From assembly GCA_020630895.1 (NCBI GenBank), contig JAHDII010000149.1, positions 1 to 7,583 on the forward strand: a stretch of DNA of 7,583 nt. The letters are read 5' to 3'. This DNA is from Saprospiraceae bacterium. Lineage in GTDB: Bacteria > Bacteroidota > Bacteroidia > Chitinophagales > Saprospiraceae. This document shows, piece by piece, positions 1 to 6,360 of this stretch (positions are counted from its first letter, which is position 1; every line of letters starts with the position of its first letter). The position numbers and the translations under genes were made by a program. Under the pieces are notes generated by a model, which searched no databases, was not told where the DNA came from, and was given only the letters and a program-made list of their open reading frames with translations.

Positions 1-66
1 TCTAATAAAAAGTATAAAAAATACATTATTTTCAAAAAATTAAAAGAATCTCCTAAAAATGAATAA
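1..66 (+). CDS. C-terminal end of an unidentified protein (partial, 5' end outside window)
   Basis: The first reading frame is open from base 1 to a TAA stop at 64-66 and would encode 21 residues of a lysine-rich tail beginning SNKKYKKYIIF. The other two + frames are closed within the first 45 bases. The stop lies inside the left foot of a strong hairpin whose + strand product is followed by a U-rich run, which is what one expects directly after a gene end. An open stretch this short can occur by chance in AT-rich DNA, so the call rests mainly on the terminator position. No family can be assigned. Confidence 0.45.
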   Translation, partial: SNKKYKKYIIFKKLKESPKNE

Positions 67-102
67 ACCTGCGAATTTAAAAATTAAATTCGCAGGTTTA
101 TT
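62..102. terminator. bidirectional intrinsic terminator
   Basis: Perfect 19-bp inverted repeat: arms 62-80 and 84-102 with an AAA loop at 81-83. The core includes ACCTGCGAATTT and its complement. On the + strand it runs into TTTTATTTTTT, a good U-tract for the gene ending at 66. On the minus strand it lies directly after the stop codon of the gene at 105-836 and is followed by TTCATTTTT. It therefore probably ends both convergent transcripts. Confidence 0.85.
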
Positions 103-104
103 TT

Positions 105-836
105 TTATTTTTTGGCTAAACGATATTCTCCTTCTTTTAATTCAGGGAGTCCAATTTTTTTTCTAGCCGCATTGCTTTTTTCTAAATTTTCAATCATTGG
201 AGGAAGCACTGTTTTTGTTTTAGGATCAAACTGTTGATTTGTACCATATATTTGTGGCTCTCTCAAAATTTTTCCTTTCATATTATCACAAAACATAGCA
301 TAAGAAATAGCTGGCATTCTTTTTTCTTCTACTTCAATCAATAAAAAAGTAGAATACTCTTTTAAATATTTTCGAACATCCCAATCTTTTGGAGGATGCA
401 ATAATAATAAAAATTGAGCATAATTAAATTCTTTAATAATATCTTCAGAAATAAATCCATAAGTATTAAATATACCTCTTAAAGTTAAATGATTTTTTAA
501 ATCAATTTGATGTTGCAAATTCCAAAGAGAATCTTCAATTACTTTAGGAAACGATAAATTTAAATTTTGTTCATAAATTAATCCTGCTTTCATTCCTTCA
601 CTGTTATAAACAGAATCAATTTTAGCAAGTATAGTTTCATCAAATGTTCCTTTAGAAATTATATTTCTATATAATTGATCAGAGATACTAATCTCTTCAA
701 ATATACCTTGAATCATTTCTTTTTCTGAAGGAGTAATTTCTTTTTTCTTTGCTACTGAATTTTGAGCCAATGTTATATCAACAGTAATAAGAACAAACGT
801 CATTATAACAAACATTTTTAAACATAAATTTTTCAT
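105..836 (-). CDS. secreted DUF6624-like protein
   Basis: A 243-residue protein of unknown function, probably exported. Residues 4-24 form a hydrophobic signal peptide with a likely cleavage after TLA (A24/Q25); there is no lipobox cysteine, so it would be periplasmic or secreted rather than a lipoprotein. The C-terminal half resembles DUF6624, a domain common in Bacteroidota: a leucine-rich helix ending in LLLLHPP (H147), a segment around SYAMFCDNM (177-185) where the family usually has an Asp-Arg pair, the hallmark QIYGTN (195-200), and a closing PPMIENLEKSN...RKKIGLP stretch (212-231). The N-terminal part, residues 30-135, matches nothing I recognise. The gene is monocistronic: it is divergent from the kinase gene at 1004 and convergent with the gene ending at 66. 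The start at 836 is preferred because it gives the complete signal peptide. The DUF6624 assignment is from motif memory only. Confidence 0.8.
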   Translation of the reverse strand: MKNLCLKMFVIMTFVLITVDITLAQNSVAKKKEITPSEKEMIQGIFEEISISDQLYRNIISKGTFDETILAKIDSVYNSEGMKAGLIYEQNLNLSFPKVIEDSLWNLQHQIDLKNHLTLRGIFNTYGFISEDIIKEFNYAQFLLLLHPPKDWDVRKYLKEYSTFLLIEVEEKRMPAISYAMFCDNMKGKILREPQIYGTNQQFDPKTKTVLPPMIENLEKSNAARKKIGLPELKEGEYRLAKK

Positions 837-937
837 AATTAAAACTTTTTGAATTGAATAAATATAATTACAATCACAAAGTAAAAGCTATTAAAAGTAT
901 TACATGGAAAAGGAAAAACTAAAAAACCATAAGCATA

Positions 938-984
938 ACTTAAAAAGCTTAATGAAAACTTAAGCAAGTTTATTTAAAGGTTAA
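938..984 (+). promoter_or_regulatory. phased CTTAA repeats, candidate response-regulator operator
   Basis: CTTAA occurs three times, at 939-943, 948-952 and 959-963, followed by the related GTTTA at 968-972 and GTTAA at 980-984. The steps are 9, 11, 9 and 12 bases, close to one helical turn each. OmpR/PhoB-type regulators bind direct repeats with this kind of spacing, and the array lies just upstream of an operon encoding such a regulator, so autoregulation is plausible. The DNA is AT-rich and the motif short, so chance is a real alternative. Confidence 0.35.
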
Positions 985-991
985 TTTATTA

Positions 992-999
992 TATTTTTG
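992..999 (+). promoter_or_regulatory. Bacteroidota-type -7 promoter element of the two-component operon
   Basis: TATTTTTG matches the TAnnTTTG -7 consensus of Bacteroidota exactly. No clear TTG (-33 element) lies 17-23 bases upstream, so activation by a bound regulator may be needed. The box ends only four bases before the ATG at 1004, so a transcript from it would be leaderless or nearly so. Confidence 0.45.
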
Positions 1000-1003
1000 C
1001 AAT

Positions 1004-2371
1004 ATGAAACGTATTCAACATAAATATCATCCATTGAGTTTATTAGCATTTTTAATATTTGCTATATTGGTTTTTCTACAGGCTATTTGGTTATATAAAG
1101 CCATTCAGATTCAACAAGAAGAAATGGAATTACAACTTGAAAAACTCATTCCTAATTTAGCTTTAGATATTAATAGTTTAGGACATCATCTTTTTCATAA
1201 TGATAGTGTCAATTTAAATGACGCTAATTTTGAAGAAATAGAACAAATTGTAAAAAATCATTTAGATTCTAATCAAATTAATAATATTGTATATTTTTCT
1301 TTATTCAAAAATGAAGATCATTTTATCAGTAATAAAAATCAGTACAAAAAAGAATTAATTCAATCTAAAATAAAATCTTGTATTTCTTGTATTATTTCTT
1401 TTAGTATTTTAAAAGAAAATCCTACACAATTACCACATGAAAGTAATACAGAATATTCTGAAAGATTAGCAAAAAATTCAAGCTTTCAATATTATGCTCC
1501 TGTTCAAAATTTAATGAACAAAAAAGAAGAAATTATATGGTTCACTTTGTATCAACCTCATTCTTTTTCCGATGCATTAAAATCCATGATTTATTTATTT
1601 GGGACAAGCATCATACTTATTATTATTTTATTAGGTTTATTTCAATATTTATTACGGTTACTTTCTAATTATAAAAAAGTGACTCAAATTAAAGAAGATT
1701 TTTTTAATAATATGACTCATGAATTTAAAACGCCTTTGAGTTCTATTCGATTAGCATCAAGAGTTTTAAGAAAAAATCATGATATTGAAAAGTCTAAACT
1801 ATATCATGACATAATAGAAAAAGAAAGTAAAAATTTAGAATTACAAATTGATAAATTATTAGATTTTTCTTTGTTAGATAATAATGAAAATAAATTAGAT
1901 TTTGAAGTTATAAATTTGCATGAGTTAATATCAGAAGTTCCTCAAAAATTAAAAGTATTAATTGATAACAAAAAAGCAGAAATTTTATTAGATTTACAAT
2001 CTAATAAATATACAATTCAAGGAGATTATTATCATTTGTCTAATAGTATTTCTAATTTAGTAGAAAATAGTTTAAAATATAATAATGAAAATATTACAAT
2101 TTGGATAAGTACTTATCCAAAAAATAATTCACTTTATATTTCTGTTAAAGATAATGGAATAGGAATTGAACCACAATTCCAAGCACATATTTTTAATCGA
2201 TTTTATAGAGCCAATAAAAACAATCAATATAAAACTCAAGGTTTTGGAATAGGATTAAGTTATGTTAAAAATATTGTTGAATCCCATAAAGGAAAGATTC
2301 AAATCAATTCTAATTATCAAAATGGTTGTGAATTTATTATTCAAATACCATTGCTAAATAAAAATAAATGA
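1004..2371 (+). CDS. membrane sensor histidine kinase of a two-component system
   Basis: A 455-residue sensor kinase predicted to autophosphorylate and pass the phosphate to the regulator encoded next. TM1 is about residues 12-33 and TM2 about 194-216, enclosing a roughly 160-residue extracytoplasmic sensor domain that matches nothing I recognise. That domain has a CxxC pair (C126, C129). There is no obvious HAMP domain: TM2 is followed within about 20 residues by the H-box MTHEFKTPLSS with H239 as phospho-acceptor. The HATPase_c domain is intact: N-box NLVENSLKYN (351-360), G1 DNGIGI (383-388), F-box FNRFYR (397-402) and G2 GFGIGL (413-418). The ATG at 1004 is required for TM1, since the next Met (41) lies beyond it. 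The stop overlaps the regulator start (ATGA), implying translational coupling. The stimulus and target genes cannot be read from the sequence. Confidence 0.95.
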   Translation: MKRIQHKYHPLSLLAFLIFAILVFLQAIWLYKAIQIQQEEMELQLEKLIPNLALDINSLGHHLFHNDSVNLNDANFEEIEQIVKNHLDSNQINNIVYFSLFKNEDHFISNKNQYKKELIQSKIKSCISCIISFSILKENPTQLPHESNTEYSERLAKNSSFQYYAPVQNLMNKKEEIIWFTLYQPHSFSDALKSMIYLFGTSIILIIILLGLFQYLLRLLSNYKKVTQIKEDFFNNMTHEFKTPLSSIRLASRVLRKNHDIEKSKLYHDIIEKESKNLELQIDKLLDFSLLDNNENKLDFEVINLHELISEVPQKLKVLIDNKKAEILLDLQSNKYTIQGDYYHLSNSISNLVENSLKYNNENITIWISTYPKNNSLYISVKDNGIGIEPQFQAHIFNRFYRANKNNQYKTQGFGIGLSYVKNIVESHKGKIQINSNYQNGCEFIIQIPLLNKNK

Positions 2372-3045
2372 AAAAAATATTATTATTAGAAGATGATAAA
2401 AGTTTTGGATATATTCTTTCTGAATATTTAGGCATGCAAGAATTTCAAGTAACTTGGTGTCAATCAGGAGAAGATGCTCTAAAAAAATTAAATAGCAATA
2501 ATTATGATTTAGCAATTTTAGATATTATGCTTCCTGGTATTGATGGATTTGAATTTGCAAAAAAAATGAAGGAAAAAAATGAATCTATACCTTTTATTTT
2601 TTTAAGTGCAAAATCATTAAAAATTGATAAATTAAAAGGATTTAAACTTGGTGCTTTTGATTATATTACCAAACCTATTGATGAAGAAATTTTAGTAGCC
2701 AAAATTAATGTTTTATTACAACAAACAAATAAAAAAAATATTCCTTCAAATTCAATTTATCAAATAGGAACATATCAATTTCATTCCGATTTATTTAAAT
2801 TAGTACATCCTCAACAAGAAATAAAATTAACAGCAAGAGAAAGAGATTTATTACAATTACTTTGTGAACATAAAAATCAATTGCTTCCTAGAAAAAAAGC
2901 ATTGCAACAAATTTGGGGTTCTCAAGATGAATTTAGTCGAAAAAGTATGGACGTTTTTATTTCTCATCTTAGAAAATATTTATCAAAAGATAATTCTTTG
3001 GCTATCGAAAATATTCATAGTAAAGGTTTTATTTTAAAATGTTGA
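2368..3045 (+). CDS. OmpR/PhoB-family response regulator
   Basis: A 225-residue DNA-binding response regulator. The receiver domain (1-118) has the full set of conserved residues: acidic pair D9-D10, phospho-acceptor D52 in LAILDIMLPGIDG, S80 at the Thr/Ser switch position, Y99 as the aromatic switch, and K102 in TKP. A linker of about 12 residues leads to a winged-helix DNA-binding domain (130-225), with TARERDLLQLL (155-165) typical of the Trans_reg_C family and a recognition helix around SRKSMDVFISHLRKYL (190-205). The gene starts inside the stop of the kinase gene (4-base overlap), so the two products are almost certainly cognate partners. Candidate binding repeats lie upstream of the kinase gene at 938-984. 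Nothing appears to be missing or truncated. Confidence 0.96.
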   Translation: MKKILLLEDDKSFGYILSEYLGMQEFQVTWCQSGEDALKKLNSNNYDLAILDIMLPGIDGFEFAKKMKEKNESIPFIFLSAKSLKIDKLKGFKLGAFDYITKPIDEEILVAKINVLLQQTNKKNIPSNSIYQIGTYQFHSDLFKLVHPQQEIKLTARERDLLQLLCEHKNQLLPRKKALQQIWGSQDEFSRKSMDVFISHLRKYLSKDNSLAIENIHSKGFILKC

Positions 3046-3050
3046 AAAAA

Positions 3051-3081
3051 CGGTTAAATTTCTACAAAAGAAATTTAACCG
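3051..3081 (-). terminator. intrinsic terminator of the PurA-like gene
   Basis: A 13-bp perfect stem (3051-3063 with 3069-3081) with a 5-base loop; the core is CGGTTAAATTT and its complement. Read on the minus strand it is followed at once by TTTTTTCAAC, a classic U-tract, so it ends the minus-strand transcript whose last stop is at 3111. On the + strand the nearest T-run (3097-3102) is some 15 bases away, so it is a weaker terminator for the response regulator gene. Confidence 0.8.
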
Positions 3082-3110
3082 AAAATTATCATTTGGTTTT
3101 TTAGAGTATA

Positions 3111-4295
3111 TTAGACTAATACATTTTCATTCATTGAAATTTCTTTCATATAATTAGAACATTCATTTCTACTTTCAATAACTTTGTCAAATTTAAAATT
3201 AATATTGTGAATTAATTCCTGAACACTTTCTAGTTCAAATATTTCTTTGTTTTTTGTAATTTTTATTTTATTTTCAATTTGATCTAAACAAGTGATAACT
3301 ATATTTTTTTTCATTCCAAAAGAATAATTATTATCACATTGTAAAGCATAATCGATTAAGTCAATATCTAAAGGAGAAATTCTTTGATGTCCTTGCCAAG
3401 CATTAAATTGATTCGTTTCATTAGGATTAGAAATAATATTAAAATCTATTTCTTCATTAGATAAAAATCCATTACCATGACGTGTTTGATACGCTCTTGT
3501 AATATAAAATATTTCGGGTTGTTTTAACTTATATTTTTCAATTAAATCAATAGCATTTTTTGAAACTGTATTTGCATGTGTTACATGAGGAAAAAATCCA
3601 TGATCCATATCTAATAGAATTCCTTGGCTTCCTTCAAAAATTAAATCAGTAATATTTTCTTGAGGCAAAATTTGATTAAAAAATTCTTTTTCATGAACGA
3701 CATGAATATACGATAATACTTCAGGTAAAATATTCATAAAAGATTTTTCCATTCTGTATAAATCAACAGAATAAAAATCAGTACTTGTCTTTTTTTGATA
3801 ATAATTTTGAATCGCTTTTAATTTATTTTTTAATACTTCTGGATAAAATAAATCTTGAACATATAATTTATATGGAGAATATTTATCTCTAGCTACAGTA
3901 GCTCCAAAACCTAAACCACAACTTCCGTGTTGATTAATTTTTTCTGTTTTTCTATTAAAAAAAATATCATAAGGAGTCGTTACTAATGCTTTAGCATCTA
4001 CATAAATTTTTGGAGAAAATCCTTTCTCTAATAAAGACTGCAATTCATTAAAAAACCCAAGAGGATACAAAGTACAATATTGACTCCAATAGCTTGGAAC
4101 ACCTTGTAAAGTACCTGCTCCAAAACTAGAGAACACATGTCTCGTTCCATCTTCTAAAACAACAGTATGCCCTGCTTGATGCCCTCCAGAAAAACGAACC
4201 ACAAAAGGATTTTTACTTTTCCTACATAGATAATCCGTTGTAATTCCTTTTCCTTCATCACCATAACCTAAACCAATAATTATTTTTGTTTTCAT
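3111..4295 (-). CDS. divergent adenylosuccinate-synthetase (PurA)-fold enzyme
   Basis: A 394-residue PurA-superfamily protein; housekeeping PurA is usually about 420-430. PurA joins aspartate to the 6-oxo position of IMP using GTP. Retained features are the P-loop GLGYGDEGKG (8-17) with catalytic D13 and K16, AGHTVV (41-46) with H43, FEGSQGILLDMDHG (220-233) with Q224, TRHGNG (271-276), and D338 in TCLD at the guanine-recognition site. Altered features: GGHQ replaces the usual GGNN before AGHT, SCGLGFGAT (125-133) replaces TTGRGIGPA, Lys of the TKLD-like motif is Cys (C336), and the aspartate/IMP loop, normally TTGRxRRxGW, reads AWQGHQRISP (299-308) with a single Arg. The true substrate may therefore differ from IMP plus aspartate. 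It is the last gene of a minus-strand block with vWA and J-pseudokinase genes. The alternative, an unusual genuine PurA, is less likely given the altered loop and the neighbours. Confidence 0.85.
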   Translation of the reverse strand: MKTKIIIGLGYGDEGKGITTDYLCRKSKNPFVVRFSGGHQAGHTVVLEDGTRHVFSSFGAGTLQGVPSYWSQYCTLYPLGFFNELQSLLEKGFSPKIYVDAKALVTTPYDIFFNRKTEKINQHGSCGLGFGATVARDKYSPYKLYVQDLFYPEVLKNKLKAIQNYYQKKTSTDFYSVDLYRMEKSFMNILPEVLSYIHVVHEKEFFNQILPQENITDLIFEGSQGILLDMDHGFFPHVTHANTVSKNAIDLIEKYKLKQPEIFYITRAYQTRHGNGFLSNEEIDFNIISNPNETNQFNAWQGHQRISPLDIDLIDYALQCDNNYSFGMKKNIVITCLDQIENKIKITKNKEIFELESVQELIHNINFKFDKVIESRNECSNYMKEISMNENVLV

Positions 4296-4313
4296 AACTC
4301 AAAAAAATTAAAA

Positions 4314-4343
4314 TTTGGACGCAGAAAAAATTCTGCGTCCAAA
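4314..4343 (-). terminator. intercistronic hairpin, terminator or attenuator
   Basis: A 13-bp perfect stem (4314-4326 with 4331-4343) with an AAAA loop; the core is GGACGCAGAA and its complement. It starts right after the vWA stop codon. On the minus strand it is followed by ATTTTAATTTTTTT, which fits a terminator with an interrupted U-tract. It ends only 18 bases before the ATG of the PurA-like gene, leaving too little room for a separate promoter between. It may act as a partial terminator that lowers expression of the last gene, or as an mRNA-stabilising or processing hairpin. Confidence 0.7.
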
Positions 4344-4347
4344 AAAT

Positions 4348-5271
4348 TTATAAAGTAATAATTCCTGATTTTGCTTTTGAAATATCCACTGGTTGAATCT
4401 TCATTAAAGCATTTTTTACAGAAGAAGCTGTTTTAGGATCAAATCCAGCAGTCAAAATTCCTAAATCAACGCCACGTATTACTGCAACAGTTGAAGCAAT
4501 TAATTCTGCTAAAGATTCATGAGAATCTAAAATTAAAGCACGTTCTCCTAATAAATCTTTCCAGTAACCAATCACTTCTGGATTATCTTTGTATCCCGTT
4601 TCATTGACATGAATATGAAAAACATGATACATTCTTTGTGCTTCTTCTAATAATTCTTTAGCAGATAAAGTTTCTGCTTGAGAATATCCCATTGTTTTTT
4701 TCAACCAATTGGCATCTAATTCATGCCAACTTTTTTCATCACCAATCGTAAAAAGAAAACCTTTGTGTCCTCTTTTTTCAAAACAATCAATAGAAGTATG
4801 ACGTCCTGCCACTAACCAAGCCATTAAATAAGATTCCATGCATTGTCCACCGCCACCACCTTCAATAAATATTTTTGCTAGGCCATCATTTAATTCATCT
4901 GTTCCAGATTCAAACTGCCCTACTTGAAGAGGACAACGATCAGAAATATGATCACCTATTGCAGAAAACATAATTTGTGGATCATCAATATTATGGTCAA
5001 TCATGGTGTCCATTAATGCCCCTAATTTATGACGAATTAATTGTTCAGGTATTCTACCCATAGATCCCGTTACATCTAAAAAAACACCAATCGCTAATGA
5101 ATTTGGATGTGCCACTGAATCTCTACTTTCTCTGAATTTTAATCCAAAAGGATTTAATTCATCTGCTAATTTTCGTGAGCGTGTGTTTTTGAAAATATCT
5201 CCTCTAGATTTTTTAGAGTATGTTTTTTTCAAATGCGTATAAGCATCGCTCGACCAATCTGTATATCCCAT
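4348..5271 (-). CDS. von Willebrand factor A (MIDAS) domain protein
   Basis: A 307-residue cytoplasmic protein without signal peptide or membrane segment. The vWA domain covers roughly residues 58-270. Strand beta-1 IGVFLDVTGSM (61-71) carries the MIDAS motif in the form D66-x-T68-G-S70 instead of the usual DxSxS. A glycine-rich turn EGGGGGQCMES (137-147) lies where the second metal ligand is expected, and TIGDE (175-179) provides the third acidic position (D178). Such domains bind a divalent metal and a protein partner, and in bacteria they often serve as scaffolds for kinases or AAA+ ATPases. The DxTGS plus GGG-rich arrangement reminds me of vWA domains associated with alpha-kinases, a loose comparison. 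The N-terminal 55 residues are basic and of unknown function. The gene is 62 bases downstream of the J-pseudokinase gene with no terminator between, so they are probably co-transcribed. The client or partner is unknown. Confidence 0.88.
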   Translation of the reverse strand: MGYTDWSSDAYTHLKKTYSKKSRGDIFKNTRSRKLADELNPFGLKFRESRDSVAHPNSLAIGVFLDVTGSMGRIPEQLIRHKLGALMDTMIDHNIDDPQIMFSAIGDHISDRCPLQVGQFESGTDELNDGLAKIFIEGGGGGQCMESYLMAWLVAGRHTSIDCFEKRGHKGFLFTIGDEKSWHELDANWLKKTMGYSQAETLSAKELLEEAQRMYHVFHIHVNETGYKDNPEVIGYWKDLLGERALILDSHESLAELIASTVAVIRGVDLGILTAGFDPKTASSVKNALMKIQPVDISKAKSGIITL

Positions 5272-5333
5272 ATTTTATATATTTTAAAGGTTAAATAATA
5301 ATTGTATAACGTAATATGTTGTTGTTTAAAATT

Positions 5334-6203
5334 TTATATTTTTAATTCATGATATTTGACTTCAAAATTATTTTTGAGCATTTTTCTATAATCATCATAG
5401 CATTGAAAAGCATTTTTATGTTTCTTTAATAAAAATTCAATTAGTGCAGGATGAAAATCTTTTTTTAATTTAATTCCTATCCCTGAAGTATCTCCTAAAA
5501 CATAAGCAGCAGTACGTTTTGTCAACTCTAAATCAATAGTTGTTGTAGCTCTTTTTTTATCAAAAATTTCATGAGGATACCAGTGTTTATATTTTGCAGA
5601 AATAGATTTTAATTTTGAATTGGTCTTTGAAAAATGATAAAATGATCCTAGCACAACGCCATGTGTTTCTGGAATAATAAAAATACTTTCAGGATGAATT
5701 CCTCCATGAACATATCCCATTTGTGAAAACCATGCAGTAACTTCTAATGTCCTTGATAAAATCCAAAGAACATGTTTTTGGGGTAAAACTAATCTTGACA
5801 AGGGTACAGCTCTCTTCGCATAAGTAATTTTTAATTGATGACTCAACGCCATTGATGCGGGTAAATATTTATGAAAAGATAAAGACGCTTTATCTCTAAA
5901 ATTTTTTAATAAAATATAATTATCATAAGAGATTTCATGCAATTTTTCATTCCCTTTAAAAAGAGTGGTATTATAATGATGCTCAAAAGTTCCCGCATCA
6001 TCTTCAATAATTCTAGATTTATCATAATCAATTTTTAATTGAATTAACTTTTGAAAAGCTTCTACACTACCATTCATTTTACATACATCTGGATGCAATA
6101 AACCTAACGCTTTTTTGTACTCTACTTCTATTTCTTTAGTTTGAAAAATATCTATTAACTCCCCTGCCCCGCTAATTTTATGAATTAATTTTGATACTTG
6201 CAT
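5334..6203 (-). CDS. J-domain protein fused to a degenerate protein-kinase domain (predicted pseudokinase)
   Basis: A 289-residue cytoplasmic protein. The N-terminus (about 1-66) looks like a J domain: helix II EVEYKKALGLL, the HPD motif at 37-39, and helix III around EAFQKLIQLKIDYD (48-61). J domains stimulate the Hsp70 (DnaK) ATPase through HPD. From about residue 70 it resembles a Ser/Thr kinase fold: a hinge-like region TYAKRAVPLSRLVL (127-140), the catalytic-loop equivalent VHGGIHPESIFI (165-176), the DFG-region equivalent VVLGSF (183-188), an APE-like YPHE (209-212) and an alphaF-like segment TTIDLELTKRTAAYVLGD (221-238). The catalytic Asp of HRD is Gly (G168), the metal-binding Asn is Ser (S173) and the DFG Asp is Ser (S187), so phosphotransfer is unlikely. 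It is the first gene of the block, probably co-transcribed with the vWA gene, and may couple chaperone recruitment to that partner. The kinase-fold call is motif-based. Confidence 0.78.
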   Translation of the reverse strand: MQVSKLIHKISGAGELIDIFQTKEIEVEYKKALGLLHPDVCKMNGSVEAFQKLIQLKIDYDKSRIIEDDAGTFEHHYNTTLFKGNEKLHEISYDNYILLKNFRDKASLSFHKYLPASMALSHQLKITYAKRAVPLSRLVLPQKHVLWILSRTLEVTAWFSQMGYVHGGIHPESIFIIPETHGVVLGSFYHFSKTNSKLKSISAKYKHWYPHEIFDKKRATTTIDLELTKRTAAYVLGDTSGIGIKLKKDFHPALIEFLLKKHKNAFQCYDDYRKMLKNNFEVKYHELKI

Positions 6204-6221
6204 TTTATCTTTGTTTTATTA

Positions 6222-6265
6222 TTAAACTAAGTAATTGTTTGCAATTTAAACTAACTTAGTTTTAA
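6222..6265. promoter_or_regulatory. triple TTAAACTAA motif, candidate operator of the J-pseudokinase block
   Basis: TTAAACTAA occurs at 6222-6230 and again at 6246-6254 (24 bases apart). An inverted copy with one extra T, TTAGTTTTAA, lies at 6256-6265. Copies two and three form a palindrome, AAACTAA-C-TTAGTTT (6248-6262). A further small palindrome, AATTG-TTTG-CAATT, sits at 6233-6246 between copies one and two. The cluster ends 18 bases from the ATG at 6203, a natural position for a repressor or activator site. No convincing TTG/TAnnTTTG promoter pair was found; TAGTTTAA on the minus strand (6222-6229) is a weak -7 candidate. Confidence 0.45.
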
Positions 6266-6360
6266 AGTCAAGCTATTTGAAATAATTTTTCAAAAAAATT
6301 GAAAGAAAATTTTAAATGAGTAAAATGTATTATTAAATAACTAATTTTTATTTAGGATAG

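Noticed and set aside
837..937. Promoter for the DUF6624-like gene
   Set aside because: CACAAAGTA near 877 resembles a reverse-strand -7 box but is one base short of the spacing in TAnnTTTG, and no partner element was found.
1379..1390. Cytochrome-type heme-binding site in the kinase sensor domain
   Set aside because: The motif is CISCI, with Ile rather than the required His after the second cysteine.
3111..4295. Calling this gene housekeeping purA or phage-type purZ
   Set aside because: The substrate loop differs too much from housekeeping PurA to use that symbol. For PurZ, my recollection is that the catalytic Asp of the P-loop is replaced, whereas D13 is kept here, so neither symbol is supported.
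5272..5333. Separate promoter or terminator between the J-pseudokinase and vWA genes
   Set aside because: The 62 bases hold no hairpin and no TAnnTTTG box that I could find on the minus strand, so read-through from the upstream gene is simpler.
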